The notes: generated by a model not told the origin, from the sequence alone. A DNA stretch of 64,000 nucleotides from Micromonospora sp. WMMD1102 (GCF_029626265.1 NZ_JARUBN010000001.1:4336001-4400000); one strand, 5' to 3'. Shown: positions 40,217 through 55,095, counted from the stretch's first letter. A program made the numbers and translations.

Positions 40217-41328
40217 CCGAGAACGTCCGCCAGCGGCAGGACGCCCATCCCGTGCGCCTCGGCGACCGGGCCGTAGGTGACCTGCCCGGCGTGGGTGTTC
40301 AGCCCGAGCGCCAGGGCCGGGTCGCGGCGCAGCGCCTCCCGCCAGCCCTGGTTGGCCAGTTCGAGCGCGTACGGCAGGGTGACGTTGGTCAGCGCGTACG
40401 TGCTGGTGTGCGGGACCGCACCGGGCATGTTCGCCACGCAGTAGAACAGCGAGTCGTGCACCGGGTAGACCGGGTCGTCGTGCGTGGTGGGCCGGGAGTC
40501 CTCGAAGCAGCCGCCCTGGTCGATCGAGATGTCCACGAGCACGCTGCCGGGCTTCATCCGGGAGACCAGCTCGTTGCTGATCAGCGTCGGCGCCTTGGCA
40601 CCCGGCACCAGCACGGCACCGATCACCAGGTCGGCGTCGAGGACGGCGCGCTCGATCTCGTAGGTGTTCGAGGCGACGGTCTGGAGGTGGCCCCGGTAGA
40701 TGGCGTCGGCCTGGCGGAGCTGGCCGACCGCCCGGTCCAGCAGCAGCACCTCGGCCTGTAGGCCGAGCGCGATCGCGGCGGCGTTCCGGCCGGAGACCCC
40801 GGCGCCGATCACCACGGTCTTGGCCGCGTACACCCCGGAGACGCCGCCCATCAGCACCCCGCGCCCGCCGCCGGAGCGCATCAGGTGGTACGCCCCCACC
40901 TGCGGGGCGAGCCGGCCGGCGACCTCGGACATCGGGGCGAGCAGCGGCAGCGACCGGTCTGGCAGCTCCACCGTCTCGTAGGCGATCCCGGTCACCTTCC
41001 GGTCCAGCAGCGCGTCCGTGCACTCCTTTGAGGCGGCCAGGTGCAGGTAGGTGAAGAGCACCTGCCCCTCGCGCATCCGGTGGTACTCCTCGGCGATCGG
41101 CTCCTTGACCTTCAGCACCAGTTCGGCGACGCCCCACACCTCGTCGGCGTCGCCCAGGATCGTGGCCCCGGCGGCGGCGAACTCGGCGTCGGTGATCGAC
41201 GACCCGGCTCCGGCGCCGCTCTGCACGTACACCTCGTGGCCGGCACGGACGAACTCGTGCACCCCGGCCGGGGTGATGGCGACCCGGTACTCGCGGTTCT
41301 TTACCTCGCGCGGAATTCCGACCTTCAC
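40213..41328 (-). CDS. ald: Alanine dehydrogenase
   Basis: The 371-residue protein matches the family length. It has [20 protein letters not shown] at the start, the substrate-binding KVKEP, catalytic His region YLHLAA, the Rossmann motif [18 protein letters not shown] and [20 protein letters not shown]. It interconverts L-alanine and pyruvate plus ammonia with NAD. GTG 41328 begins the homology; an upstream in-frame extension is ignored. It is coupled to xerD by overlap. Confidence 0.97.
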   Translation of the reverse strand: MKVGIPREVKNREYRVAITPAGVHEFVRAGHEVYVQSGAGAGSSITDAEFAAAGATILGDADEVWGVAELVLKVKEPIAEEYHRMREGQVLFTYLHLAASKECTDALLDRKVTGIAYETVELPDRSLPLLAPMSEVAGRLAPQVGAYHLMRSGGGRGVLMGGVSGVYAAKTVVIGAGVSGRNAAAIALGLQAEVLLLDRAVGQLRQADAIYRGHLQTVASNTYEIERAVLDADLVIGAVLVPGAKAPTLISNELVSRMKPGSVLVDISIDQGGCFEDSRPTTHDDPVYPVHDSLFYCVANMPGAVPHTSTYALTNVTLPYALELANQGWREALRRDPALALGLNTHAGQVTYGPVAEAHGMGVLPLADVLG

Positions 41329-41534
41329 GATCCGACACCTCTCTCCGGGGTGTTCCGGCCCCGGCCGCGCGACGCGCGGCGGCACCGTTGCCGCCGCGGT
41401 CCTCCGTCCCGCCCGCGGAAGTCTAGGGCCGTGGGCGGGCGCCGGCAGCCAGCATTGTGACAGCGGGTAACCGGCAACCTTGACGGTATGTCAGCCCCGC
41501 CCGCCCCACCAGCCACGCCCCCCAGGCCAGGTTG

Positions 41535-41586
41535 AAAGGAGGGGGCCCTTCTTATACAAAAACCGATAAGAGGGGGCCCTTCCTTT
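41535..41586. repeat. Imperfect inverted repeat, dispersed-type bidirectional terminator
   Basis: Arms AAAGGAGGGGGCCCTTCTTAT (read as 41535-41555; arms differ at three of 21 positions from the reverse complement of 41566-41586) surround a 10-base loop. Each arm also holds a GGGCCC palindrome. It lies in the gap between the NUDIX and ald genes. I recall very similar sequences scattered through Micromonosporaceae intergenic regions. It probably acts as a terminator for either strand. Confidence 0.65.
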
Positions 41587-41597
41587 CCCCGGCGGCG

Positions 41598-42212
41598 TTA
41601 GGGCAGCGGTGCGTCGGCGGGGCGGAGTCCGGCCCAGCCCCGGTCCCGGGAGCGGGCCGCCGCGAGCACCCCGGCGACGCAGGCCACGTTGGTGATCTCG
41701 CCCGCCAGCACCATCGAGACCGCCTCGTCCAGCTCCACCCGGACCACCTCCAGGTCGGCCTCCTCGTCCCGGCGCTGGTGCCGCCGCTCCGGCGGCACCT
41801 CGGTCAGGTCCCGGGCCAGGAAGATCCGGATCAGCTCGTCCGAGTACCCCGGTGAGGTGTGCACGTCCACCAGCAGGTCGATCCGGCCCGCCACGAGATC
41901 CGCCTCCTCGGCCAGTTCCCGCAGCGCACCCGCCGGCAGCGCCTCGCCGGGCACGTCGGTCAACCCGGCGGGCAACTCCCAGATGACCCGGCGCAGCGGG
42001 TGCCGGTACTGCCGGATCAGCACCGCCCGGCCCCGGTCGTCCAGGGCGAGCACCCCGACCGCGCCGGTGTGCCGTACGTAGTCCCGGGGCACCACCCGCC
42101 CGCCCGGCATCGCCACCTGGTCGGTGACCACCGAGAAGACCTTGCCCCGGAACCGTTCCCGGCGGTCGCGTACCTCGTAGCCCTGCCCGTCGGTCCGGCC
42201 GTTCACGCCCAC
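41598..42212 (-). CDS. NUDIX hydrolase, ADP-ribose pyrophosphatase type
   Basis: The protein has about 204 residues. The NUDIX box is visible from GLTDVPGEALPAGALRELAE, EADL, with the key REL-AEE run. Flanking motifs QYRHPLRRVIWELPAGLTD and DVHTSPGYSDELIRIFLA identify the ADP-ribose pyrophosphatase subgroup. It probably hydrolyses ADP-ribose. Starts GTG 42212 and GTG 42206 both fit; GAGGGG lies upstream. It follows pyrG as in M. tuberculosis (Rv1699-Rv1700). Confidence 0.92.
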   Translation of the reverse strand: MGVNGRTDGQGYEVRDRRERFRGKVFSVVTDQVAMPGGRVVPRDYVRHTGAVGVLALDDRGRAVLIRQYRHPLRRVIWELPAGLTDVPGEALPAGALRELAEEADLVAGRIDLLVDVHTSPGYSDELIRIFLARDLTEVPPERRHQRRDEEADLEVVRVELDEAVSMVLAGEITNVACVAGVLAAARSRDRGWAGLRPADAPLP

Positions 42213-42330
42213 ACCGCCGCCCCTCGCCGGCGCCGTTCCACAGCCCGCCGGTGCCGTCCCGCAGCCCCTCGCCAGTGCCGTCCCGCAGCCCGTCGAAGTC
42301 CGGCTGCTTCCCGCCTGGTCCCGCTGTCGG

Positions 42331-46842
<4,512 letters not shown>

Positions 46843-46843
<1 letters not shown>

Positions 46844-48129
46844 CAGCCGCGCCCCGCCGACGAGCCGGTCTGCCGGCCGGTCGAGGGCGGCGGGCCGCCA
46901 CCGGTCCGGTCGGGTTCTTCCGCGACCGCGCCGAGTCCGGCCGGTCCCGCGACGGCGGGATCCGCCACCGGATCCGCCACCGGGGCCGCCGGTCGGGGCG
47001 GATCGGAGCGCAGCGCGCCGAGTTCGGTGTAGAGGGCGGCGACGGCGGCGACGGTCTCCTCCTCGGTCGGCCACTGCGCTGCCCGGATGGTGGCCTGCCG
47101 GGCCAGTCCGGCCCGCCGGGCGGGATCGTCGAGCAGCCCCCGGACCGCCTCGTCCAGCGCGGCCACGTCACCGGGCCGGACCAGTACGGCCGCCTCGCCG
47201 ACCAGCTCCGGCACCCCGCCGACGGCGGTCGCCACCAGCGGCAGGCCGGCCCGCAGCGCCTCCTGGGCGAAGAGCTGCCGCGCCTCCCAGTCGCTGCTGA
47301 CCACGGCCAGGTCGGCTCCGGCCAGCAGGTCGGGCACGTCGGTACGGTGTCCGAGCAGGGTCACCGGGGCCCGGACGGCCGAGATGCGGGCCGCCAGTTG
47401 CAGGTAGCTCGGCCCGCTTCCGGCGATCACCACGGCCGGTGGCGGCTTCCGGTCACGCCACCGGGCGGCGGCGTCGACCAGGATGTCGTACCGCTTCTGC
47501 GGGTGCAGCCGGCCGACGGAGAGGACCAGCGGCTGCTCCGGGGCGACGCCGAACTCGGCCCGGACCGCCGACCGGCTGCGCCGGGGCTCCGGCAGGGTGG
47601 GTGCGGCGACCGGGGCGAGCCGGGCGTCCCGGGCGCCGAGCGCGGCGGCCCGTTCGACGAGGTCGGCGGAGGCGCCGAGGGTGACCCGGGCACGCCGGGC
47701 GACGACCCGCTCGACGAGCCGGGAGAGCCGTCCGCGCAGCCCACCGGCGAGTACCGCGTTGTGCCAGGTGACCACGACCGGGGCGGCCGGGCGGGCGAGC
47801 ACCGCCACCAGGCCGGCCCGCAAGCCGTGCGCGTGCACCACGTCGACCGGTGCGGCCAGCGCCCGGCGCAGCGCGGTGACCGCCCGCGCGTCGGCCGGGG
47901 TGGGGCTGGCCGGAATCTCCACCGGGACGAACCGGGCGCCGACGGCGGTGAAGTCGAACTGCTCCTGGGTCGCGGCGGGGCCGCAGACGGTGACCGCCAT
48001 GCCGGCGTCGGCCAGTCCCCGGGCGAGCGACCTGACGTGTTGTCCGACGCCGCCGGTGCTGGAGGCGAGCACCAGGGCCACGGCACCGCCCCGGTCTTCC
48101 GGTCGAGCCGCTCCACCCCGCTCGCTCAC
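46843..48129 (-). CDS. Family 4 glycosyltransferase (GT-B)
   Basis: The 428-residue protein has the GT-B fold: N-terminal ALVLASSTGGVGQHVRSLAR, VVHAHGLRAGLVAVL, then LVLSVGRLHPQKRYDILVDA, IAGSGPSYLQLA, GHRTDVPDLLAGADLAVVSS and WEARQLFAQEALRAGLPLVA with the E-x7-E nucleotide-sugar binding motif. The C-terminus is disordered. GTG 48129 overlaps the murJ stop. Together with murJ and a MraY-like enzyme it probably builds a cell-wall or surface glycan. Acceptor unknown. Confidence 0.88.
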
Positions 48130-49922
48130 CGTGACACCCGTTCCTTCCCGTCGTCCTCGCCCGGATCCGCCACGTCCGGCCGGTCCCGGCGATCCGCCTT
48201 CGTCCCGTCGCCCTCGCCCGGGTCCGCCACGTCGGGCCGGTCCCGGCGATCCGTCTCCGTCGCGTCGGGCCGCCGTTCCGTCGTCGTCCCGCCCCGGCGG
48301 GCCGGTGCCAGCAGGTTGCGCAGCCGTCGGCGCAGCATCGCCAGCAACGGCCGGACGTCGTGCCGGTCCAGCAGATAGCTGACCGCGACGAAAGCCGCGC
48401 CCACGGCGACTCCGGACAGCATGCCCTGCACGAGTGCGTCGACTCGCGCCGGGGTACCACCCCCGAGGCCCGGCAGCCGGTGCGCGCACACCGCACCGAG
48501 TGTCGCGGCGACCGCGCCGGCCAGCAGCCCGACCAGTGCCGACCGGGGGAATCCGGTCAACGCGGCCGGTCCGGCGCTACGCCGGACCGCGACGACCAGC
48601 AGCACTCCCAGCACCAGCATGCCGACCGAATTCGCCACCGCGACCGCGAACACCCGGTAGTCCACCGGGAAGGCGGCGGAGAACCCGATGGCGGCGGCCG
48701 GCACGACGAGCCAGCCGACCAGGGTGGCGGCGGCCGCCGGCCGGGTGGCGCCGCGCGCGTAGAGGGCGCGGGTGAGCACCGCGAAGAGGCCGTAACCGAG
48801 CAGGCCCGGTGCGAACCCGGCCACGGCGGCGACCTCGGCCGGGCCGCTCTCCGGCCAGAAGAACCGGGCCACCGGTCCGGCGGTGCCGACCAGGGCGGCG
48901 GCGCCGAGGCAGCTGAACAGCAGCACCCGGCGGGCGGTCGGGGCCAGCGTCGCCCGGTACTCCGCCTCGGCTCCGCCCGCGTGCGCGGCGGCCAGGGTCG
49001 GATACGCCGCCACCGCGAGCGGGACGGCAAGGACCGCCCAGGGCAGCAGGTAGACCGTCTGGGCGAGGTTGAACACCACCTCGGCACCGATCGGCCCGCC
49101 GCTGAGTTGGCGCAGGCTCACCACCAGGGCGACCTGCTGGCCAAGTACGGTCACCGCGCCGGCCAGCGCCAGCCCGCCGATCCGGCCCCGGGCGTCGGGC
49201 GAGAACCCGTACCCGAACCGGGGTCGCAGACCCAGCCGGCGCAGCGGGATCAGCAGCGACAGCGAGAGCACCACCACCCCGAGGGTGGTGCCGGCGGAGA
49301 GGATCAGCTCGCCGGTCCGGCCGACCCGGGCGATGCTCGGCTGCACCCCCTCGACCGCCGCGAACACCAGGTAGACACCGATCACGGTCATGCTGGAGAG
49401 CAGCGGTGCGATCACCGGCCAGGCGAACCGCCGGTAGGACTGGAGTACCCCGGTCAGCACGATGCCGATGCCGTAGAGCGGCAGTTGCGGGGCGAAGACC
49501 CGGAGCATCCGCGCGCCGGCCTCGACCTCGGCGGGGCCGCGCTGGTCGGAGATCAGCCCGACGATCGGCTCGGCGAGCAGCGCCACGGCGACCGCCAGCG
49601 GCACCAGCAGGCTCACCGTCCAGGTCAGCAGCGCGCCGGTGGTGGCGGCCACCGCCGCCCGGTCACCGGCCGCGACCGCCCCGGCCAGCAGCGGTACGAC
49701 GAGACTCGCCAGCGCCCCACCGGCGACGATCTCGAAGACGATGTTCGGGACGCTGTTCGCCACCACGTACATGCCGCCGAGGTCGCTGCCGTCCCCCATC
49801 AGCCAGGTGAAGACGGCGGTACGCCCGAACCCGGCCAGTCGACTGGCCACGGTGAGTACGGCGATCAGCGCAGCGGCGCCGGCCACCCGCCCGGCGCCGA
49901 CCAGGGGTGCCGGCCTGCCCAC
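48126..49922 (-). CDS. murJ: MurJ/MviN-family lipid II flippase
   Basis: The 598-residue protein has about 13-14 helices. The N-terminus shows VASRLAGFGRTAVFTWLMG, ANSVPNIVFEIVAGGALASL and VVPLL, the MurJ signature. It has Arg residues in the central cavity region and a cytoplasmic C-terminal tail with repeats (DRRDRPDVADPGEGDG twice). MurJ moves lipid-linked precursors across the membrane. This may be a second MurJ dedicated to another polymer, since the neighbours are not division genes. Start GTG 49922 with a GAGG nearby. Confidence 0.88.
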   Translation of the reverse strand: MGRPAPLVGAGRVAGAAALIAVLTVASRLAGFGRTAVFTWLMGDGSDLGGMYVVANSVPNIVFEIVAGGALASLVVPLLAGAVAAGDRAAVAATTGALLTWTVSLLVPLAVAVALLAEPIVGLISDQRGPAEVEAGARMLRVFAPQLPLYGIGIVLTGVLQSYRRFAWPVIAPLLSSMTVIGVYLVFAAVEGVQPSIARVGRTGELILSAGTTLGVVVLSLSLLIPLRRLGLRPRFGYGFSPDARGRIGGLALAGAVTVLGQQVALVVSLRQLSGGPIGAEVVFNLAQTVYLLPWAVLAVPLAVAAYPTLAAAHAGGAEAEYRATLAPTARRVLLFSCLGAAALVGTAGPVARFFWPESGPAEVAAVAGFAPGLLGYGLFAVLTRALYARGATRPAAAATLVGWLVVPAAAIGFSAAFPVDYRVFAVAVANSVGMLVLGVLLVVAVRRSAGPAALTGFPRSALVGLLAGAVAATLGAVCAHRLPGLGGGTPARVDALVQGMLSGVAVGAAFVAVSYLLDRHDVRPLLAMLRRRLRNLLAPARRGGTTTERRPDATETDRRDRPDVADPGEGDGTKADRRDRPDVADPGEDDGKERVSR

Positions 49923-49923
49923 C

Positions 49924-50799
49924 TCAGGAGTGTCGCCGGCCCAGGGCGTCCAGCTCGCGCAACCCCGGGGTGTTCTGGATCACCTGGGTGAAGCTGACCT
50001 TCTCGCTGGCGGCGGTGAGGGCGGCGATCACGGCCAGCGCCCCGGCCCGCCCCACCGGCCCGGTACGCGCGGCCAGCGCGACGCCGAGCAGCGCGCCGAG
50101 CGCGTTCGCCCCGCTGTCACCGAGCATGACCCGCTCGTCGAGGTCGCCGGGGAGCAGGGCGGCGGCGGCCCCGACCGGTCCGGCGGCGAGTCCTCCGGTC
50201 GGGCCGGGCAGCAGCGGCGCCCCGAGCAGCAGGCCGGACTTGAGCGCCCGTCCGGGTCGCAGGTCGAGCAGGTTGACCAGGTTGGCGGTGCCGGCGACCA
50301 CGCCCGCGCCGAGCAGCACGTCGAGCATGCCGGCGGCCCGGCCGGCGCGGCGGCGGCCCGGGTGGGACCGGACCGTCGGGTCGGCGGCGAGCAGGGCGGC
50401 GGCGGCCAGCCCGGCCGCGCCGACCCCGGCGATCTTGACGACCCCGCTGGTCACCCGCCCTTGGCGGAGCGCGGCGAGGTGTCCGGCGAAGCCCTTGGCG
50501 GTCTTCTGTTCCGGCCGGCCGCCGACCACGTCGTCGTAGAGGCCGACGGCGCCGCAGGAGAGGCCGGCGACGAGTGCGGCGGTGCCGGCCGGCCGGCTCG
50601 GCGCACCGGTGGCGGCACCGAGCGCCGCTCCGGCGGCCAGCGCCGGCCCGGCGGCGAGGGTGACGGTACGGCCCCGGAAGTTGGTGCGGCGCAGCCCGGG
50701 AGCCCACGGGCCGGCGAGTACTCCGCGCAGGGCGGCACCGGCGAGCAGCGCGCCAACGCCGAGCGCCCGGGCCCGGGCGCCCCCGGGTCGGACGGTCAC
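49924..50799 (-). CDS. MraY/WecA-like glycosyl-1-phosphate transferase
   Basis: The 291-residue membrane protein carries AVGLYDDVVGG (Asp-Asp), TANLVNLLDLRPGRALKSG (Asn and Asp residues of the active site) and RVMLGDSGANALGALLG, the three cytoplasmic motifs of the polyprenyl-phosphate transferase family. It has fewer helices than MraY (about eight) and lacks the MraY His-rich motif in visible form. It may transfer a sugar phosphate to undecaprenyl phosphate and supply the substrate for the adjacent MurJ homologue. It overlaps the mctB gene by ATGA. Confidence 0.8.
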   Translation of the reverse strand: MTVRPGGARARALGVGALLAGAALRGVLAGPWAPGLRRTNFRGRTVTLAAGPALAAGAALGAATGAPSRPAGTAALVAGLSCGAVGLYDDVVGGRPEQKTAKGFAGHLAALRQGRVTSGVVKIAGVGAAGLAAAALLAADPTVRSHPGRRRAGRAAGMLDVLLGAGVVAGTANLVNLLDLRPGRALKSGLLLGAPLLPGPTGGLAAGPVGAAAALLPGDLDERVMLGDSGANALGALLGVALAARTGPVGRAGALAVIAALTAASEKVSFTQVIQNTPGLRELDALGRRHS

Positions 50800-51731
50800 T
50801 CGGGCATTCCCGGCAGCAGGGATTCGGCGCCCGCGCCGACGCCGTACGCGCCGGCCTGCTTGTCGGTGACCTGCCGGCCCAGCGCCAACGCCGCTACCAG
50901 CTGCCCCTGCACGGTGTTGGCGTTGTCGACGGTGGAGATCGTCTTGGAGAGGGCGGGATCGCGGCGTACCTCGGCGACCAGGTTGCCGCCGCTGCTGCCG
51001 TTGCCGGCCACCACGATCGCCCCGGCCTTGTCGAACTGTTCGGCGAGCTGCACCACGGACCGGTCCTTGCGGGTGGCGTCCCGGTCGACGTACGGCGGTC
51101 CGCTGACCACCACGACCGCCTCGGCGGAGCCGGTGATCTTGTCGGGCACCTTGAGGTAGCCCTCTTCGGTGTAGTCGTTCAGCACCGACCGCCGGTCGAC
51201 GTCGGTCACCGGCGAGCCGCCCTCCGGCCGGTCCAGCAGGGCGCTGGCCAGCAGGGCGCTGGACTTCTCCACCCCTTCGCTGCTGGGCAGCCCGACGTCC
51301 GGGACGGTGGGTCTGGCTGCCTTGGCCGCGACACCGAGCAGCAGCACACTGCTGTCCGGGTCGATGAACTTCTCCTGTACGTCGATCCGCCCGGTCACCG
51401 ACGCGCCGCCGAGCCGGAGCATCTCGACGACCCCGTCGACCTGGTCCTGCCCGCTCGGCAGCGCGATGATCAGCACGCGCCGGCCGGCGAGGGTGCCCTT
51501 GAGCATGTGCGGGGCGGCCTCCTTGACGAAGTCCTCCTCGCGCTGGACCTCGGTCTCCAGGCTGTTCACCGACTCGCGGAGCTGCTCGTTGTGCTTGCCC
51601 AGCGCGTTGACCCGGTCCTTCAGCGAGTCGGCGACCGGACCGTTCAACGCCGCGGTGCCCACGACCAGGCCGATCGCCAGGGCGAGGAAGACCGCGGTCA
51701 GCGAGACCACGTGGTACCGGAAATTGATCAC
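50796..51731 (-). CDS. mctB: MctB/SteB-family membrane protein
   Basis: The 311-residue protein begins INFRYHVVSLTAVFLALAIG with one membrane helix, followed by a coiled coil (NALGKHNEQLRESVNSLETE) and a periplasmic domain (RRVLIIALPSGQDQVDGVVE). This matches Rv1698/MctB of M. tuberculosis, linked to copper handling, and SteB of Corynebacterium, which with SteA affects cell separation and envelope assembly. Here it directly follows steA in transcription. The GTG start at 51731 is 51 bases after the steA stop. Confidence 0.88.
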   Translation of the reverse strand: MINFRYHVVSLTAVFLALAIGLVVGTAALNGPVADSLKDRVNALGKHNEQLRESVNSLETEVQREEDFVKEAAPHMLKGTLAGRRVLIIALPSGQDQVDGVVEMLRLGGASVTGRIDVQEKFIDPDSSVLLLGVAAKAARPTVPDVGLPSSEGVEKSSALLASALLDRPEGGSPVTDVDRRSVLNDYTEEGYLKVPDKITGSAEAVVVVSGPPYVDRDATRKDRSVVQLAEQFDKAGAIVVAGNGSSGGNLVAEVRRDPALSKTISTVDNANTVQGQLVAALALGRQVTDKQAGAYGVGAGAESLLPGMPE

Positions 51732-51782
51732 GACAGGTGCCTCTTGATCGTCATTCGGGGCCGGGAGGAGGGCAGCACGGGC

Positions 51783-52961
51783 CTAGAAGAGCTGTCCAAG
51801 CTGGAATACGACATTGTCCCACCACTCGGAGGCGACCCCGAGATAAGCCTTTCCGACGGTGGAGACGGCGACCGCGGATGCCATCGCGGCCAGTGCCGAG
51901 AGCACCAGCAGCAGCAGCGAGGAGCCGGAAATGCTCTGCCGGTAGAGCCGGCTGACCCCCTTGGCGTCGACCAGCTTGCCGCCGACCTTGAGCCGGGTCA
52001 GGAAGGTGGAGGCCATCCCGCCCCGGCCCTTGTCCAGGAACTCGACGAGGGTGGCGTGGGTGCCGACCGCGACGATCAGCGAGGCGCCCTTGCCGTCGGC
52101 GAGCAGCATCGCCAGGTCCTCGCTGGTGGCGGCGGCCGGAAAGGTCTGTGCGGTGACGCCGAGCCCGTTCACCCGGGCCAGCCCCGGCGCCCGCCCGTCC
52201 GGGTACGCGTGCACGATCACCTCGGCACCGCAGCGCAGTACGTCGTCGGTGACCGAGTCCATGTCGCCGATGATCAGATCGGGCGTGTAGCCCGCCTCCA
52301 CCAGCGCGTCCGCGCCGCCGTCCACGCCGATCAGCACCGGCTTGAACTCCCGGATGTACGGGCGCAGCACGTCCAGGTCGGCCTTGTAGTCGTAACCCCG
52401 GACCACGATCAGGCAGTGCCGGCCCCGGATCGGGGTCTCGACGTCCGGCACACCGACCCCGTCGAGCAGCAGCTCCCGCTCCTGCTTGAGGTATTCCATG
52501 GTGTTGGCGGCGAACGCCTCCAGCTGGACCGACAGCCCTTCCCGGGCGTCGGACATCGCCTTGGCCACCGACTCGGCGTCCTGCCGGCTGCCGTGTCCGA
52601 CCGGCTCGTCGCCGAGCAGCACGGTGTTGCCGTCGATCCGGACGGTGTCGCCCTCCCGGATCTGCTGGAAGACGCTCTCGCCGAGGTCGTCGAGGAGCGG
52701 GATGCCTGCCTTGATCAGCACTTCCGGGCCGAGGTTCGGATAGCGGCCGGAGACCGACGGCTTGGCGTTGAGTACCGCGGCGACGCCGACCGCGACGAGC
52801 GAGTCGGCTGCCACCCGGTCCAGGTCGACATGGTCGATCACCGCGATGTCACCCGGACGCAGCCGGCTGACCAGGCGCTTCGTCCGGCGGTCGAGGCGCG
52901 CGGTGCCGACGACTTTGCCCGGTTCCGCGCTCCGGGCCCGACGCAACGTGGGTAAACGCAT
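51783..52961 (-). CDS. steA: SteA, membrane-anchored cytokinesis/cell-envelope protein
   Basis: The 392-residue protein is mainly cytoplasmic with one C-terminal helix (SSLLLLVLSALAAMASAVAV). Motifs RLRPGDIAVIDHVDLDRVAA, VLLGVDGGADALVEAGYTP (part), DLIIGDMDSVTDD match the Rv1697 family, whose core resembles thiamine pyrophosphokinase. Corynebacterial SteA works with SteB in septal cell-wall processing. ATG 52961 has AGGA about nine bases upstream; ATG 52970 is possible. Confidence 0.9.
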   Translation of the reverse strand: MRLPTLRRARSAEPGKVVGTARLDRRTKRLVSRLRPGDIAVIDHVDLDRVAADSLVAVGVAAVLNAKPSVSGRYPNLGPEVLIKAGIPLLDDLGESVFQQIREGDTVRIDGNTVLLGDEPVGHGSRQDAESVAKAMSDAREGLSVQLEAFAANTMEYLKQERELLLDGVGVPDVETPIRGRHCLIVVRGYDYKADLDVLRPYIREFKPVLIGVDGGADALVEAGYTPDLIIGDMDSVTDDVLRCGAEVIVHAYPDGRAPGLARVNGLGVTAQTFPAAATSEDLAMLLADGKGASLIVAVGTHATLVEFLDKGRGGMASTFLTRLKVGGKLVDAKGVSRLYRQSISGSSLLLLVLSALAAMASAVAVSTVGKAYLGVASEWWDNVVFQLGQLF

Positions 52962-53182
52962 CCCAACCATCCTGGCATGTGAGGCAGAGCTTTCTGTCGC
53001 GACATGCCTGAGCAGGGCCGCCACCCCAAGGGAACCATATCCATGCCCGACTGGGTGTGGCCGGTGTCACACCATCGGTGTAAGTACCACGGATCGTGGC
53101 CGTCGGGGTCACGCTCCGCCCCGCAGGCGGTGCCGGGCGTTCAGGCCGCGCAGGCGGTGCTGAACGTTCAAGGTGGTCGCGA

Positions 53183-54940
53183 TCAGGGGCGTCGTTCCCG
53201 GGCAGCCACCGCCAGCAGTTCCTCGGCATGGGCGATACCCAGATCGGAGTCCGGCAAACCGGCGAGCATCCGGGCCAGCTCCCGGGCCCGGTCGGTGTCC
53301 TCGACCACCCGCACCCCGCTGGTCGTCACCGCCCCGCCGGTGTCCTTGGCCACCACCAGGTGCCGGTCCGCGAACGCCGCCACCTGCGGCAGGTGGGTCA
53401 CCACCAGCACCTGGTGGCTGCGGGCCAGCCGGGCCAGCCGGCGGCCGATCTCCACCGCCGCCTGTCCGCCGACCCCGGCGTCGACCTCGTCGAAGACCAG
53501 GGTGGGCGGCCCGCCCGAACCGGCGAAGACCACTTCGATGGCGAGCATCACCCGGGACAGCTCACCGCCGGAGGCGCCGCGCTGCAACGGCAGCGAGGGG
53601 GCACCCGGATGGGCGAGCAGCCGCAGTTCCACCTCGTCGGCGCCGTCCGGCCCGACACCGACCTCGACGCCGTCGACGGTCAGGGTCGGCTCGGACCTGC
53701 CGGCCGGCCGGGGCAGCACCGCCACCTCGATCCGGGCGTGCGGCATCGCCAGCCCGGCCAGCTCGACGGTGACCTGCTCGGCGAAGCGGCCGGCGGCCTC
53801 CCGACGGGCGGCCGAGAGCCGGGACGCCAGGTCGGCCACCTCGCCGGCCAACCGCTGCCGCTCCCGGTCCAGCTCGTCGAGAAGCTCGTCGGAGTTGTCC
53901 AGCTCGGACAGCCGGGTCCGGGCCCGGTCCGCCCAGGCGATCACCCCGTCGACGTCGTCGGCGTACTTGCGGGTCAGGCCGCGCAGCGCCGCCCGACGCT
54001 CGTAGATGACCTGCAACCGGGCCGGGTCGGCGTCCAGCGCGGCCAGATAGCTCGACAGCTCCGCCGCGACGTCGCCGACAAGCGTGGCGACCTCCTCCAG
54101 CCGTACCGACAGGTCACCGAGCATCCGGTCCACCCCGGCCTGCGCCTCCAACGTGCGGCGGGCGTGCCCGAGCAGCGTGGTGACGTCGGCCATCTCGTCG
54201 GTCGGCTCGGCGGCCCCGGCCACGCAGTGCTGGGCCGTCTGTGCGGCGGTGCGCAGCCCCTCGGCGTGCTCCAGCCGTTGCGCCTCGGCCTTGAGCTCCT
54301 CGTCCTCGCCCGGCTGCGGGTCGACCCGGGTGATCTCGTCCAGGCCCAGCCGGAGCAGGTCGGCCTCCTGGTTGCGCTCCCGCGCGTTGCGCCGCCGGTC
54401 GGCCAGGTCGTCGCAGACCCGCCGCCATCCGGTGTACGACTCGCGCAGGTTCTCCAGCAGCTTCTCGTGCTCCGCCCCGCCGAAGCGGTCCAGCGCGGCC
54501 CGCTGCTCGGCCGGCCGGAGCAGCCGGAGCTGGTCGGACTGGCCGTGCACGGCCAACACCTGCTCGCCCACCTCGGCCAGCATCGACACCGGCATGCTGC
54601 GGCCCGCGACGTGCGCCCGGGACCGCCCCTCCACCGTGACCGTACGGCTGAGCAGCAGCGAGCCGTCGTCGTCCGGCTCGCCGCCCGCGTCCACCACCCG
54701 GGCGTGCACCACGGTCGAGGTGTTGCCGGTCAGCCGTAGCCGCCCCTCCACCACCGCCCGGCCCGGATCGGCACGGACCCGGCCGGCGTCGGCCCGCCCG
54801 CCGAAGAGCAGGCCGAGACCGGTGACCACCATCGTCTTGCCGGCGCCGGTCTCGCCCGTGATGACGTTCATGCCGCCGGTCAGCGGCAGGGTGGTGTCCT
54901 CGATGACGCCCAGTCCGGTGATGCGCAGCTCTTCCAGCAC
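53183..54940 (-). CDS. recN: DNA repair protein RecN
   Basis: The 585-residue SMC-like ATPase has N-terminal LEELRITGLGVIEDTTLPLT and Walker A ITGETGAGKTMVVTGLGL, a long central coiled coil (about 150-400), and the C-terminal ABC signature GASGGELSRVMLAIEVVF, Walker B TLVFDEVDAGVGG and VTHLPQVAAF. It acts in double-strand break repair. GTG 54940 starts the homology. The nadK-recN-steA order matches M. tuberculosis. Confidence 0.96.
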   Translation of the reverse strand: MLEELRITGLGVIEDTTLPLTGGMNVITGETGAGKTMVVTGLGLLFGGRADAGRVRADPGRAVVEGRLRLTGNTSTVVHARVVDAGGEPDDDGSLLLSRTVTVEGRSRAHVAGRSMPVSMLAEVGEQVLAVHGQSDQLRLLRPAEQRAALDRFGGAEHEKLLENLRESYTGWRRVCDDLADRRRNARERNQEADLLRLGLDEITRVDPQPGEDEELKAEAQRLEHAEGLRTAAQTAQHCVAGAAEPTDEMADVTTLLGHARRTLEAQAGVDRMLGDLSVRLEEVATLVGDVAAELSSYLAALDADPARLQVIYERRAALRGLTRKYADDVDGVIAWADRARTRLSELDNSDELLDELDRERQRLAGEVADLASRLSAARREAAGRFAEQVTVELAGLAMPHARIEVAVLPRPAGRSEPTLTVDGVEVGVGPDGADEVELRLLAHPGAPSLPLQRGASGGELSRVMLAIEVVFAGSGGPPTLVFDEVDAGVGGQAAVEIGRRLARLARSHQVLVVTHLPQVAAFADRHLVVAKDTGGAVTTSGVRVVEDTDRARELARMLAGLPDSDLGIAHAEELLAVAARERRP

Positions 54941-55095
54941 AGCAACCGACAGTAGTAGCGGGCCCCGACACTTGACCACCCGGCACGCGTCCCGATCGAC
55001 TTCCGGCACGCTTTCGGCACACCGGCGCCGGAGCCGCCTGCGGTGCGAACCGCGCCGGCCCGGTCAGCGGCGGGCCCGGTAAGCAGCCGGCCCGG

